Source: Acidimicrobiales bacterium (GTDB taxonomy: Bacteria > Actinomycetota > Acidimicrobiia > Acidimicrobiales > SZUA-35). Taken from it: a stretch of 64,000 nucleotides of DNA. Shown here piece by piece: positions 41,450 through 52,000 of this stretch. The stretch covers positions 3,658,001 to 3,722,000 of the forward strand of contig JAWKIO010000005.1 in NCBI GenBank assembly GCA_041394265.1, written 5' to 3'. Within the stretch, counting starts at the first letter, position 1. The number at the start of each line of letters is the position of its first letter. Under the pieces are notes generated by a model that was not told where the DNA came from, searched no databases, and saw nothing but the letters and a program-made list of their open reading frames with translations. The position numbers and the translations under genes are program-made.

Positions 41450-44400
41450 ATGGACCTCCGATCCCTCTCCCGCACGACGAGGACCGCAACGCTGGTTGCG
41501 GTCCTCGTCGCGCTGGCGTTGGGCACGGTGAGGCTCAACGGCGATCGGGACGCAGTGCACGTTCTCGGTATTGCGGCACCGTCGCAGAACCTCGTGATGG
41601 TGACGCCGACCGGCGACTTCACGTCGGGTGACGATTCGGCAAAGAGGACGTTCTTCGAGTCGCTGGGCTGGACCGTGAGTGCCATCGACGACAGCGCCGG
41701 CGCTGCGGCGTTCACGGCCGCAGCAAGCGCCAATGACGTGATGTTCGTCTCCGACACCATTAACGACGTTGCCCATGAAGCCAAGGTCCGCGACGCCGAC
41801 ATCGGCGTGGTGGCCGAGAAATTCGGTTCAAAGGGCATCTACCTGTTCGGGACCCCGAACGAGGACTTCACGAACCAGACGACGATGACCGTTGTCGACA
41901 ACACCCACTTCATCACCGAGCCCTTTGCGACCGGCAGTCTGACGATCTACAGCGCCGCCGACGACGTCAACTACTGGCTCGGAACGATCACCGCACTGCC
42001 GAGCGGGGTGCAGGTCCTTGCCGATTCGCCGACCAATACCGAGCACCAGGCGCTCTACGTCGCCGAGACCGGCGCAACGTTGTACTCGGCGAACGTGGCC
42101 CCGAACCGCCGCGTCTTCATCCCCAGCGACGCTGCCCTGTATTCGGTCTGGACTGCCGACTACCAGACCATCATCGAACGATCACTCCTGTGGGCCGCTG
42201 GTGCGGACACCTGTGCCGACGACAGCGATGGCGACGGGCTGGGCGACTGTTGGGAGGCACAGTTCGGCGACACCGATGGTGACACGACACCGAACGAACT
42301 CGACGCCGACGACGACGGCGACGGCATCCCGACGGCGTCGGAGAACGCCGACCCGAACAGCGATGGTGATCCTCGTGATGCCCTTGACTCCGATCGTGAC
42401 GGACAACCCGACTATCTCGACCTCCCAGCAAGTCCCGCGTCGCTGGCCCTGAGCAGCCAGCAGAAGGTGTCAGAGATCCAAGGGGGGCTTGGAGCGGTGT
42501 TGGATCCCGGCGATCGCTTCGGCCGCGGCCTGGCTGCGATCGGCGATCTCGATGGTGACGGGGTGGTCGACCTCCTCGCTGGCGTGGAAACCGACGATGA
42601 CGGCGGTACCGATCGTGGCGCAGCCTACGTCTTGTTCATGAACGGCGACGGAACCGTCCGCGCACAACAGAAGATCAGCAGCACCGCGGGTGGCTTCGGA
42701 TCAGGCCTCGACAACGGAGACCTCTTCGGTGTCAATGTCGGCAGCCTCGGCGACGTGGACGGAGACGGTGTCCCCGACGTCGCCGTTGGCGCGATCTGGG
42801 ATGACGACGGTGGTGCAGACCGCGGCGCCGTCTACGTCCTGTTCCTGAACCGCGACGGCACGGTGAAGCGCAAGCAGAAGATCTCGGACACTCAGGGGGG
42901 TCTCAACGAGAACCTCGCAGATGCGGATCGCTTCGGATTGGGGGTCTCGGGTCTGGGTGATGTCGATGGCGATGGCATCCCCGACATGGCAGTCGGCCTC
43001 TTCACCGACGACGACGGCGCCGTCGACGCCGGAGCGGTGCTGGTCTTGTTCCTCGACGTCGACGGCACCGTTAGGTCGGAGCAGAAGATCTCCGATACCC
43101 AGGGGCTGCTCTCGAGCAATCTGACGGCCGGAGACGAGTTTGGCTTCTCGGTCGGCGGCCCAGGCGACATCGACGGCGACGGGACGGCAGACCTCGTGGT
43201 CGGAGCCGTCTGGGATGATGACGGTGGCTCTGACCGAGGTGCTGTCTACGTGCTCTTTCTGAATGGCGACGGCACGGTGAAGTCGGAGCAGAAGATCTCC
43301 GACACCCAGGGAGGGTTGACGGGCACGCTGGACGACAGTGACTGGTTCGGATACGGCGTCGCAGGGCTTGGCGATGTCGACGGCGACAGCGTTCCGGATA
43401 TCGCCGTCGGCGCTGGACGCGACGACGATGGTGGCACCGACCGCGGTGCCATCTACCTTCTGCTTCTCAACAGCAGCGGAACGGTGAAGGCCGAGCAGAA
43501 GCTGAGTTCGACCGCCGGCGGCTTCACGGGTCCGCTCGACGATGGCGACGAGTTCGGGGCGGCAATGTCGGGACTGGGCGACCTCGACGAGGACGGCACG
43601 ATCGGCATCGCAGTGAGTGCGGTGGCCGATGATGACGGCGGCCTCGACCAGGGCTCGTTCTACATCCTCGATCTGACATCGGCTCCGATGGGGACGGCGA
43701 CGGTGAACTCGACAGGCGACGCCGCCGACGCAACGCCCGGCGACGGGTTGTGCGACACGGGCGGAGTCAACAACGAGGGCGCAGACGAGTGCACCCTCCG
43801 TGCGGCCATCACCGAGGCCAACGCTTCGGGCACGATCGACACCGTCCATTTCTCGATTCCCGCCTCCGATGCCGGCCACGCCGCCGGCGTGTGGACGATC
43901 ACGCCAGCCACCGAGTTGCCCGACCTGTACACGACCATGACGATCGACGGCACGACTCAGCCGGGGGCGACGCCGGGCGGTGCAAGCTTTCCGGCGAACG
44001 TCGACAGCTCGCTCGCGATCCAGATCTCGGGATCGGCGCTTCTCGGGGCGGACGACGACGGCCTGTCGATCGTCACCGGCGCCGACGGAACGGAGATCCG
44101 GGGCCTTTCCTTCACCGACTTCACCGGATCCAGCAGCGAAGCGATCGTGATCTGGGCGTCGTCGAACAACCTGCTGGCCGGAAACCACTTCGGCGTCGAC
44201 GCCACCGGTCTCGTCGCTGCCGCCAACCGGCTGCACCTCTATGTCGGCTCGACCTCCACCGGCAACCGGATCGGCGGCACGGCCGCGGCCGATCGCAACC
44301 TGTTCTCTGCGAGTACCAGCGCCGCCATCATGCTGGATGGCGACGGGGTGATCGGCACGATCGTGCAAGGCAACGACTTCGGGCTCCTCGGCGACGGCAG

Positions 44401-46096
44401 CGCCGGTTCCACCGGCTGGTACGCCATCGCCGCCAACGGCACCTCGACCGGAGCGATCGGTGGGACCGCTGCCGGTGCCGGAAACCGATTCGCAAACGGT
44501 CTTGGCGGCGTCGCGACGTTTGGCGACTCCACCTTCACGTCGCTCGGCAACTCGTTCTGGACCAACACGATCACCGGCATCGACCTCGCGGGGAACGGTC
44601 CGACGGCCAACGACGCCGAGGACGTCGACACAGGCCCCAACGACCTGCTCAACTTCCCGGTGCCGACCGGTCCGAATGCCGGCGCCACGACCCTCGAGGT
44701 CGCGCTCGACGTGCCCGCCGGTGACTACCGGATCGAGGTGTTCACCAACCCGACGAGCGGCGCGCATTCCTCCGGCTACGGCGAGGGCGAGACCCTTGTC
44801 CACGCCGAGACCGTGACCGCCACTGGTGCTGCCGGCGGCGAGGCCTTCACCCTCACTGGCCTCCCGGCGTGGTCGGCCACCGACGTTGTCACGGCCACCG
44901 CCACCCGCGATCTCGGCGCCGGCAACTACGGAGCGACGTCGGAGTTCTCCTACGCCGTCAGCGCCGTGTCAACGTCGTGTGCCGCCGATTCCGACGGTGA
45001 CGGCCTGTGGGATTGCGAGGAGGACGCGAACGCCGACCTCGACGATGACCCGGCGACGACTCCCGGTCCGGACACCGATGGTGATACGACGCCGAACTAC
45101 CTGGATGCCGATGACGACGGTGACGGAATCCCGACGGCGTCGGAGAACGCCGACCCGAATGGTGACGGCGATCCCCGCGATGCGCTTGACGCCGATTGTG
45201 ACGGCCAGCCCGACTGGCTCGACGTCGAAGCGGGCGCCACGACGGTGACCGTCTCGACCGAGGTGAAGATCACCGAGGCGCTCGGTGGTTTCGCCGGCGC
45301 ACTGGACGCCGGTGACTTCTTCGGCACGGGCGCAACGCCGATCGGCGACATCGATGGTGATGGCGTGACCGATGTCGCGATCGGTGCCAACGGCGACGAT
45401 GACGGCGGCACCGGCCGAGGTGCGGTGTACGTGCTGCTCCTCAACGCCGATGGCACGGTCAAGAGCCAGCAGAAGATCAGCTCGACGCAAGGTGGCCTGA
45501 CCGGTCCGCTCGATGACAACGACGAGTTCGGCTACGCCGTCGCCGGCCTGGGCGACATCGACGGTGACGGTGTCGGCGATCTGGCGGTGGCGGCGAAGCT
45601 CGACGACGACGGGAGTGCGGACCGAGGAGCGGTCTACGTTCTGTTCCTCGACAGCAGCGGCACCGTCAAGGCCGAACAGAAGATCTCCGACACGACCGGC
45701 GGATTGGTGGCTACCCCCAGCGGCTGGGCGACCGCCGTGGCCGGGCTCGGCGACATTGATGGTGATGGGATCAACGACCTCGCCGTCGGCGCCGCTTTCG
45801 ATGACGACGGTGGCGCTGATCGTGGCGCGGTCTACGTACTGCGATTGAACGCTGATGGAACAGTCAAGGCCGAGCAGAAGATCTCCCAGTCTGCCGGCGG
45901 CGGTCCAGGTCTCGACAACACCGACAACTTCGGGATCGGCCTGGCCACCATCGGTGATCTCGACGGCGATGGCAGCCCGGAACTCGCCATTGGTGCCTGG
46001 GGCGATGACGACGCAGGAGCGGACGCGGGCGCGGTGTACATTGCCTTCCTCGATGCGGCGGGATCTGCCACGAGCATCCAGAAGCTGACCGATTGA
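41450..46096 (+). CDS. Giant FG-GAP / beta-helix adhesin, N-terminal segment up to an in-frame TGA
   Basis: 1548 codons to TGA 46094-46096. Membrane/signal segment (about 12-28); a globular region (about 45-250); an Asp-rich calcium-binding segment of thrombospondin type-3 kind (256-325, DTDGDTTPNELDADDDGDG); FG-GAP/integrin-type repeats (about 330-740), each with GDxDGDGxxDxxVGA and GAVYVLFLNxDGTVK; a module beginning VNSTGDAADATPGDG with CTLRAAITEANA and parallel beta-helix repeats (about 745-1160); a second Asp-rich segment; and more FG-GAP repeats. The same frame continues unbroken after the TGA for another 2451 codons, so this is very probably the front of one protein. AGGA lies 8 nt before the ATG. 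Confidence 0.85.
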   Translation: MDLRSLSRTTRTATLVAVLVALALGTVRLNGDRDAVHVLGIAAPSQNLVMVTPTGDFTSGDDSAKRTFFESLGWTVSAIDDSAGAAAFTAAASANDVMFVSDTINDVAHEAKVRDADIGVVAEKFGSKGIYLFGTPNEDFTNQTTMTVVDNTHFITEPFATGSLTIYSAADDVNYWLGTITALPSGVQVLADSPTNTEHQALYVAETGATLYSANVAPNRRVFIPSDAALYSVWTADYQTIIERSLLWAAGADTCADDSDGDGLGDCWEAQFGDTDGDTTPNELDADDDGDGIPTASENADPNSDGDPRDALDSDRDGQPDYLDLPASPASLALSSQQKVSEIQGGLGAVLDPGDRFGRGLAAIGDLDGDGVVDLLAGVETDDDGGTDRGAAYVLFMNGDGTVRAQQKISSTAGGFGSGLDNGDLFGVNVGSLGDVDGDGVPDVAVGAIWDDDGGADRGAVYVLFLNRDGTVKRKQKISDTQGGLNENLADADRFGLGVSGLGDVDGDGIPDMAVGLFTDDDGAVDAGAVLVLFLDVDGTVRSEQKISDTQGLLSSNLTAGDEFGFSVGGPGDIDGDGTADLVVGAVWDDDGGSDRGAVYVLFLNGDGTVKSEQKISDTQGGLTGTLDDSDWFGYGVAGLGDVDGDSVPDIAVGAGRDDDGGTDRGAIYLLLLNSSGTVKAEQKLSSTAGGFTGPLDDGDEFGAAMSGLGDLDEDGTIGIAVSAVADDDGGLDQGSFYILDLTSAPMGTATVNSTGDAADATPGDGLCDTGGVNNEGADECTLRAAITEANASGTIDTVHFSIPASDAGHAAGVWTITPATELPDLYTTMTIDGTTQPGATPGGASFPANVDSSLAIQISGSALLGADDDGLSIVTGADGTEIRGLSFTDFTGSSSEAIVIWASSNNLLAGNHFGVDATGLVAAANRLHLYVGSTSTGNRIGGTAAADRNLFSASTSAAIMLDGDGVIGTIVQGNDFGLLGDGSAGSTGWYAIAANGTSTGAIGGTAAGAGNRFANGLGGVATFGDSTFTSLGNSFWTNTITGIDLAGNGPTANDAEDVDTGPNDLLNFPVPTGPNAGATTLEVALDVPAGDYRIEVFTNPTSGAHSSGYGEGETLVHAETVTATGAAGGEAFTLTGLPAWSATDVVTATATRDLGAGNYGATSEFSYAVSAVSTSCAADSDGDGLWDCEEDANADLDDDPATTPGPDTDGDTTPNYLDADDDGDGIPTASENADPNGDGDPRDALDADCDGQPDWLDVEAGATTVTVSTEVKITEALGGFAGALDAGDFFGTGATPIGDIDGDGVTDVAIGANGDDDGGTGRGAVYVLLLNADGTVKSQQKISSTQGGLTGPLDDNDEFGYAVAGLGDIDGDGVGDLAVAAKLDDDGSADRGAVYVLFLDSSGTVKAEQKISDTTGGLVATPSGWATAVAGLGDIDGDGINDLAVGAAFDDDGGADRGAVYVLRLNADGTVKAEQKISQSAGGGPGLDNTDNFGIGLATIGDLDGDGSPELAIGAWGDDDAGADAGAVYIAFLDAAGSATSIQKLTD

Positions 46097-49000
46097 GTCG
46101 GCGGCTTCACCGGCACCCTCGATCCCGGCGACGACTTCGGTAGTGGAGTTGCGGGCATCGGCGACATCAACGGTGATGGGATCCCTGATCTTGCGGTCGG
46201 TGCACCCGACGACGGCGACGGTGGTGCAGGCAACGGTGCCGTCTACGTGCTCACGCTCGCCGCCAACGGCGCGGCGACCTCGACGGCGAAGATCTCCGAA
46301 GTGTCCGGGGGCGTGACCTCCGATCTGGGCAACGGTGCATTCGGCTACGACGTCGGCAGTCTCGGCGATCTGGACGGCGACGGTGCGCTCGACCTTCTTG
46401 TCGGTGCGTGGGCCGACAGCACCTCCGGAGCACAGGCCGGTGCGGTGTATGCGCTCGACTTCACACCGACCTCCCTGCTGACCGTGAACTCCACCGGCGA
46501 CGCGTCCGACTCGAACCCCGGCAATGGCGTCTGCAACACCGGTGGGCTCAACAGCGCCGGCGCCCCGGAATGTACAGTGCGCGCAGCCATCGAGGAGGCC
46601 GATGCGGGAGCCGCCGAGCGGATCGAGTTCGACATCCCGACCTCGGATGCCGGCTACTCGGCGGTCGGTCCGTCGTGGACCATCACGCCGGGATCGGTGC
46701 TGGCCGTCACGCAACCGGTGACGATCGACGCCACCACGCAGCCGGGCTACGGCTTCTCACCGGTCATCGAACTCTCGGGCGCGTCAGCTGGGCCCGGCAC
46801 CGATGGGCTCGAGATCTCCGGTGACGACATCACCGTGCGAGGGCTCGCCATCTCGTCGTTCCCCGCCGCCGGCATCTACCTGCCATCGACCTCCGATGGC
46901 GCACGAATCGAGGCGTCCTACATCGGCACCACCATCGACGGAGGCGCAGCGGCTGCCAATGCGTTCGAAGGCATCTTCGCCGACGGCGCCACGAACGTGA
47001 CGATCAGCGGCAACGTGATCTCGGGCAACGATCTGCCGGGCATCGGCCTGAACGGTACGACGGGTGTCACGATCACCGGCAATCTGATCGGCACGACGGC
47101 TGACGGGCTGTCGGCACTCGGCAACACCGGTCGGGGCATCGACGTGAACGTCGCGTCGACCACCACGATCGACGACAACACGATCTCGGCGACGGTCTCC
47201 GGCAGCGGTGTCATCGTCTGGGGATCGACCGACACCACGCTCACGAGCAACCGGATCGGCACCGATACGACCGGCAACGCGCCGCTCGGCAACAGTCAGG
47301 ACGGGGTGCGGGTCGACAATGCCAGCACCGGCACCGTGATCGGTGTTGTCGGGTCCGGCAACGTGATCTCGGGCAACGGCAACGACGGCATCGAGATCCT
47401 CGGTGCGACCGGCGGGACCGTCGTCCAAGCCAACACCATCGGCTTGGGCCTCGACGGCGACACCGTCGTCGCCAACGGCCGACACGGCGTCGTGGTCTAC
47501 AACGGCGCGAACACCACCCAGATCGGCGGTGCTGCGGTCGGAGAAGGCAACCTGGTCTCCGGCAACGTGTCCGAGGGCATCCGAATCGACGGATTCCTCA
47601 ATGCGGCCACCATCGACAACGTGATCGAGGGCAACCTCATCGGCACCGACTCCACCGGGTTGGCGAACCGCGGCAACGGATCGCATGGCGTGCACCTCTT
47701 CTCGGGCGCAACCGACACGATGGTCGGTGGGACGACCGGTGGCGCCGGGAACACCATCCGGTTCAACGGCGGCGTCGGTGTGGTCGTTGCCGACGCCAGC
47801 ACGCTCCGCAACGCAGTCCTCGGCAACTCGATCAGCGACAACGCCGGTGTTGGCATCGACCTCGGTCTCGACGGGTCGACGGCCAACGACCCCGGCGACG
47901 GCGATCCCGGCCCGAACGGGCTGTTGAACTTCCCGGTGGTCACCAACTCGCTCGCCGCTGCCGGAACGGTGACGGTCGACCTCGATCTCGATGTGCCGGC
48001 CGGCAACTATCGACTCGAGGCGTTCACCAACGCCTCTGGTGCGGATCCGAGCGGCTACGGCGAAGGGGCGATCCTGGTCGACTCGACCGACATCGTCCAC
48101 AGCGGCAGCGGAGCCGAACCGTTCTCGGTCGCCTTTGCCGGCTCCGGCGGCGAGGTGGTCACGCTCACCGCAACCCAGGATCTGGGTGGCGGAACCTTCG
48201 GATCGACGTCGGAGTTCTCGCTTGCGATCACCGTGCCTGCGGTCGCCGTCGTGAATTCGGTCGGCGACGCCCCGGACCTGACGCCGGGCGACGGCAATTG
48301 CGACACTGGCAGCACCGTCGGCGCCGGTGACCCGGAGTGCACGCTCCGGGCGGCCATCGAGGAGGCCAATGCCGGTGCTGTTGGCGTGATCGAATTCGCC
48401 ATCGCCGGTGCCGGACCGAGCTGGACCATCGCTCCGGCGTCCGTGCTGCCGGCCATCACCGATCCGGTCTTCATCGACGCCACGACCCAGCCCGGCTACG
48501 TGTCGTCGCCGGTGGTCCGGCTCGACGGTGCTGCGCTCTCGTTGACCTCCGAACACGGTCTGTCGCTGGACGTCGGGTCGGACGGGTCGACGGTGTGGGG
48601 TCTGTCGATCACCTCGTTCCCCGGTGCCGCCGTTCAGTTGCGTGGATCAGACGGCCACCTCGTCGCCGGCAACCATCTCGGGGTTCTCCCCGGCGGTGCC
48701 GTTGCCGCCGGCAACCGCTACGGCGTCTACGTCAGCGGTTCCTCGAACTCCGTGATCGGAGGATCCTCGTCGGCCGACCGCAACATCATCTCGGCGAGCA
48801 GCTCGTTCGGCGTTGCGGTGTACAACGACATCGGGCTCGGCCTGTCCTCGTTCGACACCGTGATCAGCGGGAACTACATCGGCACCGACGCGAGCGGTTC
48901 GGTGGGACTGGGGAACGGCTCACGTGGTGTCCTCGTCGTCAACGGCTCGTCTCGCACGATCGTCGGTGGTGCCACACCCGCCGAGGGCAACGTGATCGCC

Positions 49001-52000
49001 GACAACGCGGTTGCGGGAGTGCAGGTCGGCACGGGAACGATGGCTGACTCGGTGGTGCGCAACAACCTCGTTGGTGTGGCCGCCGACGGAGTGACACCTC
49101 TGCCGAACCTCGGCACTGGCATCGACATCACGTGGTCGCAACGCACCATCGTGCGCGACAACGTGGTGCTTGCGTCGCCGGGAGACGGGATCTCGCTCGC
49201 CAATGCCGACGATGCCGTGGTCGCGGGCAACCGCATCGGGACCGACTCGTCGGCCACCGTTGCCGGCACGATCGGTGGCGCCGGCGTCGTCGTTGGTAGC
49301 GGAACCGATCGAGCCCTGATCGGCGGAACCAACCCGCTGGACGCAAACGTCGTTGCCAACGCAACCGGCGATGGCGTCGTCATGACCGGCGGCAGTGACG
49401 CCACGCTGTTGGGCAACGAGATCTGGGGCAACGGGGGCCTCGGCATCGACCTCGGTGACGACGGCGTGACGCAGAACGATGCCGGTGACGTCGACACCGG
49501 TGTCAACGACCTCCTCAACCAGCCGGCGCTGTCGCGGGCGGTCGTCAGCGCCGGGACGGTCACCCTCGATCTCAACCTCGACGTTCCTGCCGGGAATTAC
49601 CGGATCGAGGTTTTCGACAACCCAACAGGAACCGACCCGACCCGCTACGGCGAGGCCGAGACCCTCGTTCATGCCTTCACGGTTGCGCACTCCGGCTCGG
49701 GAATCGAGGCATTCAGCACGACGTTCAGCGGCTCGTCCGGGATGCAGCTCAGCGCGACGGCGACCGAGGACCTCGGTGGCAGCTACGGCGCAACGTCGGA
49801 GCTGAGTCAAGTCGAGACCGTCGAGGCAGCCGACACGATCGTGGTCAACAGCAGCGGCGATGGTGTCGACATCAACCTCGGCGACGGTCGTTGCGACACC
49901 GGGGACACCAACGCCGACGGTGCCGTCGCTTGTTCCCTTCGAGCTGCGATCGCTGAGGCCAACGCGTCCGCTGCGATCGACGTCGTCCATTTCGACATCC
50001 CGATCCTGGACGCTGGCTACGTTGCCGGCGCGGTCGATCATTGGCAGATTGCACCCGCGAGCGAACTACCGAACCTGTGGGCCGAGCGTTCGGTGCTCGA
50101 CGCCACCACCCAGCTCGGTGGCGACGCAGCGCCAGTGGTCCTGCTGGACGGCTCGGGCCTCTCGGGGAGTGAGGTCGGTCTTCGCATCGATCCCAACGCC
50201 GACGACTCCGAGGTCCGGGGGTTCTCGATTGTGTCGTTCCCGGGCGACGGCATGTTCGTCGGTGTCGATCGCGCCCTGATCGAGGCCAATCACGTCGGTG
50301 TCATGCCCGACGGCGTGACCGTCGCCGCAAACGCCACGGAGGGGATCACCGTGTACGACGGTGTGGATTCGGTGGTTCGCAACAACGTCATCGGCGGCCA
50401 CTCGAGCGCCGGTATCGCCGTGACCACTGTTGCCGATCGGATCGTGATCACCGGCAACTGGATCGGTACCGATCGATCCGGCACGGTGGCCTTCGGCAAC
50501 GCCCAGGGCCTGTGGACCGACACCAGCGGCTCGGTGCGCTTCGGAGGCACCGGTCCAGGTGAAGCGAATGTGGTGGCCAACAGCCTATGGAACGGTGTCG
50601 AAGTCACTGCCAACTCGCAGGTGTCGATCCTCGGGAACGAAATCCGCGACAGCGTCGCGCTCGGCATCGACCTCGTCGGCGGTACGGAGAACGCTGCGCT
50701 CGTGACCGCCAACGATCCGGGCGATGGCGACGCCGGCCCGAACGACCTGATGAATCATCCGGTCCTCACCTCGGCCATCGGGTACAACGGCACGGCCGAC
50801 GTCGATATCGATCTCGACGTACCTGCCGGCGACTACCGGATCGAGGTGTTCGCCAACCTGACCGCCGACCCGTCCGGCTACGGCGAAGGCGAAACCCTGG
50901 TCCACGCCGAGACGATCACCCACACCGGCTCGGGCGTCGAATCGTTCTCGTTGAGTGTCACGGCCGACATCGATGACATCATCGCCGCCACGGCCACCCC
51001 TGACTTCGGCGGCGGTTCGTTCGGGCCGACGTCGGAGTTCTCGGCTGATGTCGTGATCGCCGCCGAGCCGACCCTCGTGGTCAACTCCACCGCTGACGCG
51101 GTTGACAGCAACATCGGTGACGGCAATTGCGACACCGGAGCGCTCATCGGCGCCGACCCTGAGTGCACGCTGCGGGCGGCCATCGCCGAGGCCAACGCCC
51201 GGCCCGAGATCGCCGGCATCGAGTTCTCGATCGGCACCGGGGACCCGAATCACAGCGCGGGCGTCTGGACCATCGCGCCGACCGGCACGCCGTTCGATCC
51301 GATCAGTTCGGCGGTCGTCATCGACGGGTCCTCGCAGCCTGGCTACGTCAGCAGCCCAGTGATCGTCGTCGACGGGGCTGGCATCGGCGTGGGGAACGAC
51401 ACGTTCACCGTCACGGGCAACGACGTGACCATCAACGGGCTCGCCGTCGTGCGAGCGCCGGATGATGGCATCGAGGTCACCGGCAACTCGGCTTCGATCG
51501 TCGACAACTTCGTCGGCCTGTACCCGTCCCTCGCTGATGGGGGCAACAACGGTCGTGGTGTACGGGTCGGCGGCACGGCGACTGGCACGGTCATCAGCGG
51601 GAACGTGTTCGGCTTCGGGTACGGCCCGATCCGTGTGGAGAGCGCTGCGGACGCAGTCGTGACCGACAACCTGATCGGCGTCGCACCCGACCTCACCACT
51701 GCGCTCCCGTTCACCAACGACGGCGTGTCCATTGTCGGCTCCTCGACGGTGCGGATCGGTGGTACCGGCGTTGGCGAGCCGAACGTCATCACCGGCTCAC
51801 CTGGTGCCGGCATCTCGACCGGCCCGGGTTACACCGGCACACTGACCATGGTGGGCAACACGATCCGTGCCAACGGTGGCCTCGCCTTCGACCTCGCCGG
51901 CGACGGGGTGACGTCGAACGACGCTGATGACGTCGACTCCGGCGCCAACGGACTGCTCAACTATCCGATCCTGCGCCAGGCCGTTGGCTCCCCAGCCACG

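Noticed and set aside
46094..46096. Selenocysteine reading of the TGA in the giant adhesin
   Set aside because: The codon aligns with Ser/Thr in neighbouring FG-GAP repeats, not Cys, and the protein is a non-catalytic repeat adhesin, so a nonsense mutation or readthrough is more likely.
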